Of a stretch of DNA of 64,000 bases, positions 28,300-37,881 are shown piece by piece. The first letter of the stretch is position 1. Each line of letters opens with the position of its first letter. The notes beneath the pieces are model-generated. The model was not told the origin of the DNA. It searched no databases and worked only from the letters and a program-made list of their open reading frames with translations. The DNA is from Lachnospiraceae bacterium (lineage in GTDB: Bacteria > Bacillota > Clostridia > Lachnospirales > Lachnospiraceae). The translations under genes were made by a program, and so were the position numbers. The stretch covers positions 1-64,000 of the forward strand of contig JAEELW010000042.1 of NCBI GenBank assembly GCA_016282915.1, in the 5' to 3' direction.

Positions 28300-29255
28300 T
28301 TTTCATTTCCTCCTTTTTTTCTTCCGATGAGCAGGCCGATCACAGCGAAGAGTGCGCCGACGGCCAGGCATATGGTCATAAAGAGCAGGGACGGTTCTGT
28401 CCATACCATAACGGATGTGGATCCGATGGATCTGTGTACCAGATAGATGATCGCTTCTGTTCCGAAGTAGGAGAACAGGGTCAGGGCGATGATGCAGAGG
28501 CCCGCCTTGACCAGCCCGTTATGCGGGAAGTAGCGGATGATCAGGAAAACAAGCCAGGTCATCGCGATGATGGGGCCGCTGATGGATATGGCCATCGGGA
28601 TGACCGTAGAGGCATCCGTGTACAGGCCGATGCAGAGGATCATCAGGTAAAAGCTCAGGGTGCAGCTGCCCATCACGACAAGGCCTTTCGTATTCTTAAG
28701 CTTTGTGCTGACCGGTCTCCGGCAGACGATAAAGGGCATAAAGCATACCGTGAGTCCGAAGAGTACCGAGGACGCTGCGATGAAGAACCAGTCCCCTCCG
28801 GTATAGATGTTTATTACTGCCAGGAGAAGGATCAGGCTTGCCGTAAACGACCCCATGGATAAGAGCATCCGGTTCTTCGGCGCCACAAGGGGCACTACGA
28901 AGAGGGAAGTGGGGATGAACATCGCACACAGTACGATAAAGAACCAGCTCAGGCCCTGTCCGCTCGCAAGGTTAACGATGAGGCAGACCAGTATCGGTAT
29001 CGCAAAGACCGCGGCGATGATGATCCCGGCCAGGGCGCTTTTCCTCCGGAAAAATCTGGACTGTGATCCGATCACATCGTCCCTTTCGCGAAGGATCAGT
29101 TCGTCGATCACGTTATCCTTCAGGGACCTCAGCAGGTCCGAACATTTCGGGCACTCTGCCAGATGCTCCTCCACAACCTTTTTGCTGGCGTCGCTGCATA
29201 CGTCGTCTTTATATAAAGGCAGGAGGTCTTCAACTACTTTACATTCATATTTCAT
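28296..29255 (-). CDS. Anti-sigma factor with zinc-finger (zf-HC2-like) N-terminus and multiple TM segments
   Basis: MKYECKVVEDLLPLYKDDVCSDASKKVVEEHLAECPKCSDLL. Confidence 0.88.
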   Translation of the reverse strand: MKYECKVVEDLLPLYKDDVCSDASKKVVEEHLAECPKCSDLLRSLKDNVIDELILRERDDVIGSQSRFFRRKSALAGIIIAAVFAIPILVCLIVNLASGQGLSWFFIVLCAMFIPTSLFVVPLVAPKNRMLLSMGSFTASLILLLAVINIYTGGDWFFIAASSVLFGLTVCFMPFIVCRRPVSTKLKNTKGLVVMGSCTLSFYLMILCIGLYTDASTVIPMAISISGPIIAMTWLVFLIIRYFPHNGLVKAGLCIIALTLFSYFGTEAIIYLVHRSIGSTSVMVWTEPSLLFMTICLAVGALFAVIGLLIGRKKGGNEK

Positions 29256-29740
29256 TGTTCTTCCATCCTTTCTTTGATCTGCATCCTTGCACGATGATAA
29301 GTAACCCGGGCCCAGGTTTCCGTTTTTCCGAAGATCGAGGCGATCTCGCGGAAGGATAATTCACCGAAAATGCGGAGCTGGAACACTTCCTTATACGGCT
29401 CTTCCATCGCATGCAGGATACGGTGGATCCTGATGGAGGAATCGGCGTCGACCAGACTTTTTTCCGGACCTTTTGCGGTATCCGGCCGCTCCTCCTGAGG
29501 CAGTTCCTCCATTTTGGACTGCCGCCGCTTTTCATCAATAAAGAAGTTTTTCGCTATGGCGCAGAGCCAGGTGAAGCTCTCGCTTTCGCCCCGGAACTCT
29601 TTCTCCGTGGTGATCGCCCGGAAGAAAGTTTCCTGTGTGACTTCCATGGCTTCGTCCCGGTCTCCCGTCAGAGTCATCACGTAGGAGAAGACCTTCATAT
29701 AAAAGGCTTCATATAGTTTTTCCGCAGTGACTTTATCCAT
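29252..29740 (-). CDS. ECF-type RNA polymerase sigma factor
   Basis: YVMTLTGDRDEAMEVTQETFFRAI; FQLRIFGELSFREIASIFGKTETWARVTYHRAR. Confidence 0.93.
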   Translation of the reverse strand: MDKVTAEKLYEAFYMKVFSYVMTLTGDRDEAMEVTQETFFRAITTEKEFRGESESFTWLCAIAKNFFIDEKRRQSKMEELPQEERPDTAKGPEKSLVDADSSIRIHRILHAMEEPYKEVFQLRIFGELSFREIASIFGKTETWARVTYHRARMQIKERMEEQ

Positions 29741-29777
29741 GCTTCCTCGTGCATCCTTTTTGTTTGATCTCAGTGAT

Positions 29778-29805
29778 TAGACGGAGACGATCGGATTTCG
29801 TTACA
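29778..29805 (-). promoter_or_regulatory. ECF-type promoter TGTAAC-N16-CGTCTA
   Basis: Minus-strand TGTAAC (29800-29805), 16-nt spacer, CGTCTA (29778-29783), about 40 bp upstream of the sigma ATG. Confidence 0.7.
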
Positions 29806-29931
29806 AAAAAATCAAAAAAAATTTTTAAAAGTCTCCGGAGCATTTTATCACGGATGAGGCGCTTTGTAAAAAACGTGAGAAAAGGGTGCGGCTTCGGACT
29901 TTTTTTTGGCATTTTATACAAAGGAATAAAC

Positions 29932-29961
29932 TTGTCACCGCCGTAAGCTTCATGCTATAAT
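29932..29961 (+). promoter_or_regulatory. SigA promoter TTGTCA-N18-TATAAT
   Basis: TTGTCA 29932-29937, TATAAT 29956-29961, upstream of gene 30020. Confidence 0.65.
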
Positions 29962-30019
29962 TATATTTGCTTTTCGGAAGGGGGGACATATGTCCCGGAA
30001 TCATTTTGGAGGTTAAATC

Positions 30020-31105
30020 ATGAAAAAAAGACTGTTAGCAGGATTGTTATCCTTCACCATGCTGACTGCAGAGGTTCTGCCCGTGATCGCAGCAGATGAT
30101 GCGGTTGTGAGCGAGAACGTTGTCGTCGAGGAGGACGCGGCGGAAGAGGAAGCAGAGTTTAAAGAGGCTGATCTGACTGAAGAGGAGCAGGCGATCTTTG
30201 ACAGCCTTGAGCCGGGAGAGAGTTATGAGGTATTTGATGGTGAAAATACCATCACATACAGCATCGAGCCGGTTGAGCTTGTAAAAGCCGATGTGCAGGA
30301 TCAGACAGTTCCGGAAGTGGGTGAGGAAGAAGAGTTTCAGTATGCTGCTACCACTTTCAGCTATATTTATGCAAGAAATGAAAAAACCGCTACGCTTAAC
30401 GCCGGTACATATGAGGTTAACGGAAGCGTATATAATGTAAATGCGGCTATTGCTTATTACAGCAACATCAGCTATCGTGCAAAAAAGATCAAACCCGAGA
30501 AACTGAATATCCACGTTACAAAGAGCGGGTTATATGATATCGCGAGTGCGCTGGCCATCCCCGGGACTTACAGCAGTGATGTGATCAAGTGGAAATTTAC
30601 CATGAAGAATAATAAAACCGTGAATTATAAAGCAAATCCCAAGAAGGATGGTTATTTCACGGTAAAAGCTTCTGTGAATACAAAGATCGCCAAGCAGATG
30701 GGCATCAAGGGGAAGACGCTCAAAACTTTAAAGAAGGCCGTATCCCAGTTTAATAAGGTGGCAAAAACGGTGGAATGCCGTATACCCTATACGATCGATC
30801 CGGTAAATGTAGATGTGGTTTTTTCTGATCCTGATCAATTCCTGTTCGGTGATCTGATTATTACATACCAAAATTCCTGGGGGCTTACCTGGACGGAGAA
30901 TAAAGGAAGACAGTTCAGGATCCGCATGGATGAAGATCAGCCGTATTCCATAACCGGAAAGACATACAAAAAATGGACAAAGCCTGCTTCTTCTGATATT
31001 AAGATCAAAAAGGGTAATGTAGTAGCATCAAACGGTAAAACATATAAATATACGGTCACTCCGCAGTTTAAGAATTTTGTCGGAAGTCTCTGGTATTTTA
31101 ACTGA
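30020..31105 (+). CDS. Secreted hypothetical protein
   Basis: SD TTTTGGAGG; Sec signal MKKRLLAGLLSFTMLTAEVLPVIAADD; acidic segment then basic beta-rich body. Confidence 0.75.
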   Translation: MKKRLLAGLLSFTMLTAEVLPVIAADDAVVSENVVVEEDAAEEEAEFKEADLTEEEQAIFDSLEPGESYEVFDGENTITYSIEPVELVKADVQDQTVPEVGEEEEFQYAATTFSYIYARNEKTATLNAGTYEVNGSVYNVNAAIAYYSNISYRAKKIKPEKLNIHVTKSGLYDIASALAIPGTYSSDVIKWKFTMKNNKTVNYKANPKKDGYFTVKASVNTKIAKQMGIKGKTLKTLKKAVSQFNKVAKTVECRIPYTIDPVNVDVVFSDPDQFLFGDLIITYQNSWGLTWTENKGRQFRIRMDEDQPYSITGKTYKKWTKPASSDIKIKKGNVVASNGKTYKYTVTPQFKNFVGSLWYFN

Positions 31106-31129
31106 TCGGCGGGTCATTCAATCAGCAGG

Positions 31130-31164
31130 GAGGCGTCACAGAAATGTGGCGCCTCTTTTGTTTT
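31130..31164 (+). terminator. Intrinsic terminator
   Basis: GAGGCGTCAC-agaaat-GTGGCGCCTC followed by TTTTGTTTT. Confidence 0.85.
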
Positions 31165-31181
31165 AAGAAACAATTAAGAAA
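31163..31181 (+). promoter_or_regulatory. 11-bp-phased direct repeat TTAAGAAA-N3-TTAAGAAA (candidate OmpR-family response-regulator site)
   Basis: TTAAGAAA at 31163-31170 and 31174-31181. Confidence 0.5.
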
Positions 31182-31201
31182 TACAGAAGGATCAGCTTAA
31201 G

Positions 31202-31260
31202 ACTTCCGGCGGAAGCTGTTGTATATTACGATCAACAGGAGTTCGTCGGAAGTTTTTTTA
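31202..31260 (+). terminator. Terminator/attenuator-like hairpin in ABC operon leader
   Basis: ACTTCCGGCGGAAGCTGTTG...CAACAGGAGTTCGTCGGAAGT followed by TTTTTT. Confidence 0.5.
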
Positions 31261-31286
31261 TACAGGGAGAAAACAGAAGGAGAAAA

Positions 31287-32126
31287 ATGAAAATGAAAAA
31301 AGATGTGATATTGAAGGCAAAAGATCTTTCCAAGACTTTTTCAAATGAGACGGTACAGCAGCATGTGCTGAAGAATCTGAACCTGGAGGTATACAAGGGA
31401 GATTTCACCGTGGTGATGGGAAACTCCGGATCGGGAAAGAGCACGCTGCTCTACGCGCTGTCCGGCATGGACAGACCCTCGCTGGGAACGGTCAGCTATT
31501 ATGTGGAGGACGACAGCAGAGGGATGACGAAGAAAGACGGCGCCATCGAGATCTCGGGATTCTCAAATGACAAACTGGCGCTTTTCAGGAGAAATCATGC
31601 GGGCTTCGTGTTCCAGCAGAATTATCTGAACGATTCCATGAGCGCTCTGGACAATGTAATGGTGAGCGGGCTGCTGAAGAATAAAGACCGCAGGGCGCTG
31701 GCGGAAAGGGCAAAGGAGCTGCTGGCAAGGGTGGAGATCAACGAGAGGGATTCCCGCAAGTTTCCGGCGCAGCTTTCCGGAGGACAGCAGCAGAGAGTGG
31801 CAGTCGTAAGAGGCGTGATCAACAGTCCGGAAGTGCTTTTTGCCGATGAGCCTACCGGCGCTCTCAACTCACAGAATACCACCAATGTGCTGGATATCCT
31901 GTCGGAGCTGAACAATGAAGGGCAGAGCATCGTGATGGTAACGCACACCATCAGCGCGGCGGAGCGGGGAAATCGCATCATCTATCTTGCGGACGGCGTG
32001 ATCTCGGACGAATGCGAGCTGGGGGAATACGCCGGCGACTACAAGGATGAAAGCAATCCCGATAAGGAAAAAGCGGCGGCGCGACACAAGAAGCTGAAGG
32101 ATTTCCTGCAGGAGATGGGATGGTAA
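31287..32126 (+). CDS. ABC transporter ATPase (MacB/BceA-like)
   Basis: GNSGSGKSTLL, LSGGQQQRVAVVRG, VLFADEPTGAL. Confidence 0.94.
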   Translation: MKMKKDVILKAKDLSKTFSNETVQQHVLKNLNLEVYKGDFTVVMGNSGSGKSTLLYALSGMDRPSLGTVSYYVEDDSRGMTKKDGAIEISGFSNDKLALFRRNHAGFVFQQNYLNDSMSALDNVMVSGLLKNKDRRALAERAKELLARVEINERDSRKFPAQLSGGQQQRVAVVRGVINSPEVLFADEPTGALNSQNTTNVLDILSELNNEGQSIVMVTHTISAAERGNRIIYLADGVISDECELGEYAGDYKDESNPDKEKAAARHKKLKDFLQEMGW

Positions 32127-32138
32127 AGGGGGATAAAA

Positions 32139-34538
32139 ATGAATAAATTATTCTTTATCGCAAAAAACAATATGAAGAAACAGAAAGGTGACATGATAAC
32201 CTTTTTTATCCTCACCTTCATCGCAGCCTTCCTGATCTTTGACTGCGCAACGATCCTTACGGGACTCGGCAATGTGATGGATGACCGTTTTGAGGCGGTC
32301 AACGGCGCCCATGTGATGCTGATGAACTTTGATACGGAAGCGGAGACGGATGCAGCGGAACGCGCTTTTAGGGAGAACACGCATCTGGCGGAATACGAGC
32401 GGACGCCCATGTTACGTTTCAATGCCGATTTTAAAAACAAAAAGCAGAGCGAGTATATGCAGTACACGTTCTTTGCGGAAGAGATCAACAATGAAAAGAA
32501 GCTGATGACCATACAGGGGGGGCAGCGCAGTTATGAGAAGAATGATGTGCTCCTGCCGCTCAATATGATGGCCGGCTTTGCCATCGGGGATACCCTGCAG
32601 CTGAAGTTTGGCGACGATGTGTACGAGTTCAATGTGGCGGGCTATCTGGAGGATCCGTACTTCTGCTCGACCATCAATATCACGATATACAGCATATGCA
32701 TTTCCCCGGAGATGATCGATGAGCTGACGGATAAGGGATATGCCGTGAAAAGAGCAATCTACAAGGGGCGCATGACGGAAAGTGCGATAAGTGAAGATTT
32801 CGGAACCCAGGAGCTGGAAGATGAGATCGGTGCAAAATACAAAGAATATATCATGGAACATGCACAGAAGGAAGAGGGCGTGAACCAGTCGGATTATATG
32901 CTGGTCAACTGGGAAATGATGCGGGGCGGTTCCCAGTTCATACCGATGATCGTGATGGCTGTCATGCTGGCGTTTGCGGCGCTGATCATGCTGATCGCCC
33001 TGGTGATCATCTCCTTCAGCATCAAAAACTTCATTCAGAAAAATTTGAAGAATACGGGGATACTGGAGGCAAGCGGCTACACCGTGAAGGAGCTCCGCCT
33101 GTCCCTGGTCCTGCAGATCACGCTGGTAGCCTTTGCGGGAACACTGGCGGGAATGCTTACGGCGGGGATCAGCTTCGGAGCCTTCGGGGATCTGGTCTCT
33201 TCCATACTGGGACTTACCTGGAACCAGCCGGTGAACCCTGCTGTGGCAGTCGCTTCGCTGCTGGGCCTGATCCTGGTCGTAGCCCTTGTGGCGGCATCGG
33301 ACAGCCGGGCGTATGGGAAGATCACGGTGCTCGATGCACTGCGCGGCGGCATCCATACGCACAATTTCAAAAAGAATTTCTTCACCTTTGACAGGACCCC
33401 GCTGCCGGTACCGGTAGTGATGGCGCTGAAAGAGTTTGCAGGCGGTATCGGAAGAAATCTTCTGATGGTGTTCATCGTCGCGCTGCTGGTGATCTCCACC
33501 CTGATCGGCTTCGGGATGGTGGACAATTTCGGGAAGGATCCGGAAGGCCTTCTGAAGATCATGGCTTTTGAGATGGCGGATGCCTCCGTTACGGTGGGAT
33601 CGGATGAGGATCTTTCCGAAGAGTTCCGGGAACTGCCCGGCGTCGAAAGCCTGCTGGTACAGTTCAGCTTTGAACCGACGGTCATTGCGGGGGACGAAAA
33701 GAGAGCTGTCTTTACCTATGCGGTAGACGATATGAAAAATACGAAGAGTACCAATATGCTGGAGGGCAGGATGCCGGAGAGGGCAAATGAGATCCTGGTA
33801 ACCGCGGGCGTCGCGGACGACCTGGGCCTCAAATGCGGGGATGTGGTGACCATCGAATATGCAGGCAGCAAAGCGGACTTTATGATCAGCGGTATCAACC
33901 AGAGAGTGGAGAGAATGGGGAGAACGGTCTATATGAGGATCGACGGGGTCGAAAGGATCCTGAGCGGAAATCTGAGCCGTATGTACAGCTATATGCTCAC
34001 GGCAAAAGAAGGCGTGGGTTTCGAAGAGCTGAGCGCGCAGGTCGAAGCCTTCGCAGCGGAAAGGGATCTGGATACGAATATCCTGAACGAAAGGCTCTTC
34101 ATGGAGAACACGATGAATACCGTTTCCTCCAGCATGTCGCTGATCTGTATGGCGATCGCGGGGATCACCATCCTGATCGTGATCTTTGTGGAATCGCTGG
34201 TGATCCGAGCCAAGATCAGCCGTGAGTGGCGGGGCATGGGGATCAGCAAGGCCATCGGCCAGACCACGGGCGGGCTGCTCTGCCAGATCATGCTCTCCAA
34301 TCTGCCGGCGGTAAGCCTCGGAGCGCTGATCGGCGTGCTGCTTTCCGGCCTTGCCGGAGGTACCGTGGTCAAGGCTGCATTCTCCCTCTTCGTAGTAAAG
34401 AATGTGTGCTTCAGCATATCGGGAGTCTGGATGCTGGTGAGTTTTGCGGGGATCATTTTGACGGCCGCTGCCGCCGCCGCACTTGCCGGCCTTAAGGTAA
34501 GGTCGCTGAAACCGGTCGAGATGATCACGGAGGACTAG
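32139..34538 (+). CDS. FtsX-like ABC permease
   Basis: 799-aa TM protein with extracellular MacB-like domains next to the ATPase. Confidence 0.9.
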   Translation: MNKLFFIAKNNMKKQKGDMITFFILTFIAAFLIFDCATILTGLGNVMDDRFEAVNGAHVMLMNFDTEAETDAAERAFRENTHLAEYERTPMLRFNADFKNKKQSEYMQYTFFAEEINNEKKLMTIQGGQRSYEKNDVLLPLNMMAGFAIGDTLQLKFGDDVYEFNVAGYLEDPYFCSTINITIYSICISPEMIDELTDKGYAVKRAIYKGRMTESAISEDFGTQELEDEIGAKYKEYIMEHAQKEEGVNQSDYMLVNWEMMRGGSQFIPMIVMAVMLAFAALIMLIALVIISFSIKNFIQKNLKNTGILEASGYTVKELRLSLVLQITLVAFAGTLAGMLTAGISFGAFGDLVSSILGLTWNQPVNPAVAVASLLGLILVVALVAASDSRAYGKITVLDALRGGIHTHNFKKNFFTFDRTPLPVPVVMALKEFAGGIGRNLLMVFIVALLVISTLIGFGMVDNFGKDPEGLLKIMAFEMADASVTVGSDEDLSEEFRELPGVESLLVQFSFEPTVIAGDEKRAVFTYAVDDMKNTKSTNMLEGRMPERANEILVTAGVADDLGLKCGDVVTIEYAGSKADFMISGINQRVERMGRTVYMRIDGVERILSGNLSRMYSYMLTAKEGVGFEELSAQVEAFAAERDLDTNILNERLFMENTMNTVSSSMSLICMAIAGITILIVIFVESLVIRAKISREWRGMGISKAIGQTTGGLLCQIMLSNLPAVSLGALIGVLLSGLAGGTVVKAAFSLFVVKNVCFSISGVWMLVSFAGIILTAAAAAALAGLKVRSLKPVEMITED

Positions 34539-34670
34539 TATAACGGCCGCAAAATATCTGGACTAATGCGATGAATGCTTGCCCGAGAGTGCGGTTATAC
34601 TGGGTCCGGAACGCGAAGCTGCCGGCGATGCGGCGGGCCGGACAGAAGGAGTCCTGAAAGTATCGTCTGC

Positions 34671-34699
34671 TTGCGGGAATGCTGATGGTTTGGTAAAAT
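34671..34699 (+). promoter_or_regulatory. Possible SigA promoter TTGCGG-N17-TAAAAT
   Basis: Hexamers with 17-nt spacing upstream of response regulator 34740. Confidence 0.4.
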
Positions 34700-34739
34700 A
34701 GAGCCGTTACAGAGCTTTGGGCGGAGGTGCCGGGGGAAC

Positions 34740-35438
34740 ATGCATTACGACTGTCTGATCGTCGACGACGAAAGCGAACTTGCAAAAATGACAGCAGAGT
34801 ATTTTGAGATGTTTGACATCAGGACGCAGTACGTGGACAGTGCTGCGTCCTGCTTTGCGTTCTTTAAGGAGAACGAAGCGGATATGATCCTTCTGGACAT
34901 CAACCTGGGGGACGGTTCCGGTTTTGAGGTCTGCAAGCGCATCCGTGAGGAGTACCAGCTACCGATCCTTTTTATCAGTGCCAGACAGAGCGACGATGAT
35001 GTGCTGATCGCATTGAGCATCGGCGGGGATGATTATATCAAAAAGCCCTACAGTCTTTCGGTGCTGCTCGCAAAGGTGAAGGTAAACCTCAAGCGTGTGG
35101 AACAGCTGAAGCAGCTGAATGCGGGCAGCGCGCAGCCGGCGGGCGGCGATGGAGAACTGGTTCTGGATGAGCCGACCATGACCGTTCTTTTAAAAGGAGA
35201 GCGGATCGCGCTGAAGGCAAAGGAATTCGCCTTGCTGAAATGTCTCTTTGAGCATCGGAACACCATCGTTACAAAGGACCGGCTGTTTGAAGAGGTGTGG
35301 GGAGATACTTTTTATTCCGACGGGACGCTCAATGTTCATATCCGGAAGCTCCGCGAAAAACTCGAGGAGGATCCCAACGAACCGACCCTGATCCGTACGG
35401 TCTGGGGGACCGGCTATATACTGGAGCTGAAACAGTGA
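34740..35438 (+). CDS. OmpR-family response regulator
   Basis: CLIVDDESELAK, LLDINLGDGSG, C-terminal winged helix TLNVHIRKLREKLEEDP. Confidence 0.94.
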   Translation: MHYDCLIVDDESELAKMTAEYFEMFDIRTQYVDSAASCFAFFKENEADMILLDINLGDGSGFEVCKRIREEYQLPILFISARQSDDDVLIALSIGGDDYIKKPYSLSVLLAKVKVNLKRVEQLKQLNAGSAQPAGGDGELVLDEPTMTVLLKGERIALKAKEFALLKCLFEHRNTIVTKDRLFEEVWGDTFYSDGTLNVHIRKLREKLEEDPNEPTLIRTVWGTGYILELKQ

Positions 35439-36580
35439 AGAGCTACGGAAAGCTTGTGATCGGATATATCGTGCTCATGGCGCTGCTTCTGGCGGTGATG
35501 ATCTCTCTGTTCGCCTTTATCCGGCCGGAAAGCCTGACGCCGGCAAATTACAGTGATGAAGAGCTGCAGATCTATAAAGATGTATGGAACGGTATCAACG
35601 CCTCTTTCAGAGCAGAGGAACTGCAGAGGATCACGCGTCTCGTGGTCGTCTGGCTGATCCTTTTTGCCACGGGACTGGTCTTTCTCCTTATGATCTGGCT
35701 GAGGGAACTGCGGCCGCTCCGGGAACTGAGGGACCTTGCCCAGGAGATCGCCAAAGGAAATCTGGACGTGGCGTTGCCCATGCGCAGAGGAGTATATTAC
35801 GGGGATTTTACCGAGAGCTTTGACCTGATGCGGGAAGAGCTCAGACGGTCAAAGCAGCGGGAAATGGAGGCGGAGCATGCAAAACGGGAACTGGTGGCGG
35901 AGCTGAGCCACGACCTGAAAACGCCTGTCGCCACCATTCAGGCGACCTGCGAGGTGCTGGAGCTGAGCTGCCGGAAGAAGCTGGAGGGAGAGCTTAATGA
36001 ACAGCAGCGTAAAGAGCTTTTGAATACGCTGGAAAAATCGGAGATCATCCGCAGCAAGGCCGAGACGATCGGCAATCTGGTACAGAATGTGTTCAACGCC
36101 ACCCTGGAAGATATGGATGAGATAAAGATCGGGGTGACGGAATGCGATTCCCGCCGTATCGAAGCCTGGTTCACCAATCTGAAGGATTACGGAAACATCA
36201 TCCTGGATTCGCATATCCCCGAATGCCTGGTAAGCATCGATCCGCTGCGGATGGAGCAGGTGGTGGACAATATCGTCGGAAATTCCTATAAATATGCGGG
36301 AACGGATATCCGGGTGTCTTTTGAAGATCTTTCGGATCGGCCGGGAAAGGATAATGAGCGCTATATACGCATCACGGTACGGGATTCCGGACCGGGGATC
36401 CCGGAAGAGGAACTGCCGCTGGTAAGCGAAAAGTACTACCGCGGCGCGAATGCGAAGGAAAAGAAAGGCTATGGCCTGGGGCTGTATCTGGTAAAAAGAT
36501 ACATGGAAAAACAGGGCGGCGGAATGGAATACTACAATGACCACGGCTTTGTTGTGGAATTGCTGGTACGGAAGGTATAA
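35435..36580 (+). CDS. Sensor histidine kinase (HAMP + HisKA)
   Basis: ELSHDLKTPVATIQ, DNIVGNSYKYA, RDSGPGIP; GTG start overlaps RR stop. Confidence 0.93.
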   Translation: MKSYGKLVIGYIVLMALLLAVMISLFAFIRPESLTPANYSDEELQIYKDVWNGINASFRAEELQRITRLVVVWLILFATGLVFLLMIWLRELRPLRELRDLAQEIAKGNLDVALPMRRGVYYGDFTESFDLMREELRRSKQREMEAEHAKRELVAELSHDLKTPVATIQATCEVLELSCRKKLEGELNEQQRKELLNTLEKSEIIRSKAETIGNLVQNVFNATLEDMDEIKIGVTECDSRRIEAWFTNLKDYGNIILDSHIPECLVSIDPLRMEQVVDNIVGNSYKYAGTDIRVSFEDLSDRPGKDNERYIRITVRDSGPGIPEEELPLVSEKYYRGANAKEKKGYGLGLYLVKRYMEKQGGGMEYYNDHGFVVELLVRKV

Positions 36581-36588
36581 AGGAACAT

Positions 36589-36641
36589 GTGACCGCGGTC
36601 ATGGTGCGGAGATCAAAAACATGACCGCGGTCACTTTTTTT
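36589..36641 (+). terminator. Intrinsic terminator made of two copies of TGACCGCGGTCA
   Basis: GTGACCGCGGTCATG...CATGACCGCGGTCAC, 15-bp perfect arms, then TTTTTTT. Confidence 0.8.
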
Positions 36642-36686
36642 ATTGGAAAGACTCCGATATGATGAGGTCATAAAGGAAGGGAGAGT

Positions 36687-37868
36687 ATGATGAATTCAAA
36701 ACTGTCGGCATGGAAATATGTAAAGAACAACAAAAAAACGGTGGCGGTGCTGGTCAGCTCTCTGGCTCTGGCCTGTGTGGCAATGTACGCGGTATTTGTC
36801 CTTCTGATCACCACATCGGAGAGTTTTAAGACCATAATGTTTGAGATGCCGAAACGGATCTCCTACATAAATCTTGGCCCTGAGGCCTACGGTCTGAAAC
36901 GCAGCGACTATGAGGACGAAGAGGGGATCCCGGACAGGGAAGCTTATCAGGAGGCTTTCGATAAAAAGCAGGAAGAACTGATCGAAGCGCTCAGGGCTCA
37001 TTCCGGTATCGAGGATGCGTTTTACAACCAGGTCATTGCCAATCATTACCAGGCGGTGATGGGGGAATTCAGCTATGAGCTCCCGCTGATGGAAGCGGAG
37101 CGGATACAGGGCTTTCTCGATCATATGGATGCGAAGCTGACGGCAGGCAGTATGCCGAAAGAAGCCGGAGAGATCCTGGTGGACGAGACCATCATGAAGA
37201 ACAACGGACTGAAGATCGGCGACTGGTATCTGAAGGACTGGTTTGGTGAGACCTTTAAGGTCAGCGGCACCATCACTTCCGATTACATGGTATCCGCAGG
37301 CATTCCCAACGGCGGCTCGAATAAAGGCTGGTACATCGTGGTCTATAATGATGAGAACACCACGGATCTTTGCGGGATCCTGAAGGATATGGGGATCACA
37401 CCGCAGGACGGGGACGAGGTGCTGGACGCGGCGGAGTATGCAAGGACCTATCATGAAGATGTGGGAGATACCATCGATATGGTGATCACGACCATCTTTG
37501 CAATCGTGATGAGCTTTATGGCGGTCCTGGTCCTGGTAGCCTATATCTCTTTCATGCGAAACCGCGTGAACGAATACTGTCTTTATGCCTCCATCGGTTA
37601 CGGACGGAGCGAGATCTACCGGATGATCCTTAAGGAGATGCTGATCCTCTTCGGACTGGGCAGCGCTGTGGGACTTTTGCTCTCCCTGGGGTGCGGCGCT
37701 GTATTGAATGCCTTTATCATTGAACCGAAAGGACTTGCAGGACATGTGGTCTATCCGGAACAGATCAGCCGGATACTTGCGACTTACCTGTTCATCATGG
37801 GAGTGCTGCAGATACCGGTACTTGTAAGCCTTAAGACCATCAGGACGATCGATGCTATAGAAGAGTAG
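36687..37868 (+). CDS. FtsX-like ABC permease
   Basis: N-terminal TM, extracellular domain, C-terminal three-TM FtsX core. Confidence 0.88.
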   Translation: MMNSKLSAWKYVKNNKKTVAVLVSSLALACVAMYAVFVLLITTSESFKTIMFEMPKRISYINLGPEAYGLKRSDYEDEEGIPDREAYQEAFDKKQEELIEALRAHSGIEDAFYNQVIANHYQAVMGEFSYELPLMEAERIQGFLDHMDAKLTAGSMPKEAGEILVDETIMKNNGLKIGDWYLKDWFGETFKVSGTITSDYMVSAGIPNGGSNKGWYIVVYNDENTTDLCGILKDMGITPQDGDEVLDAAEYARTYHEDVGDTIDMVITTIFAIVMSFMAVLVLVAYISFMRNRVNEYCLYASIGYGRSEIYRMILKEMLILFGLGSAVGLLLSLGCGAVLNAFIIEPKGLAGHVVYPEQISRILATYLFIMGVLQIPVLVSLKTIRTIDAIEE

Positions 37869-37881
37869 GAGGGAAGGGAAA

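Noticed and set aside
35297-35434. N-terminal extension of the histidine kinase ORF
   Set aside because: Overlaps the RR C-terminus out of frame; GTG 35435 overlapping the RR stop is the natural coupled start.
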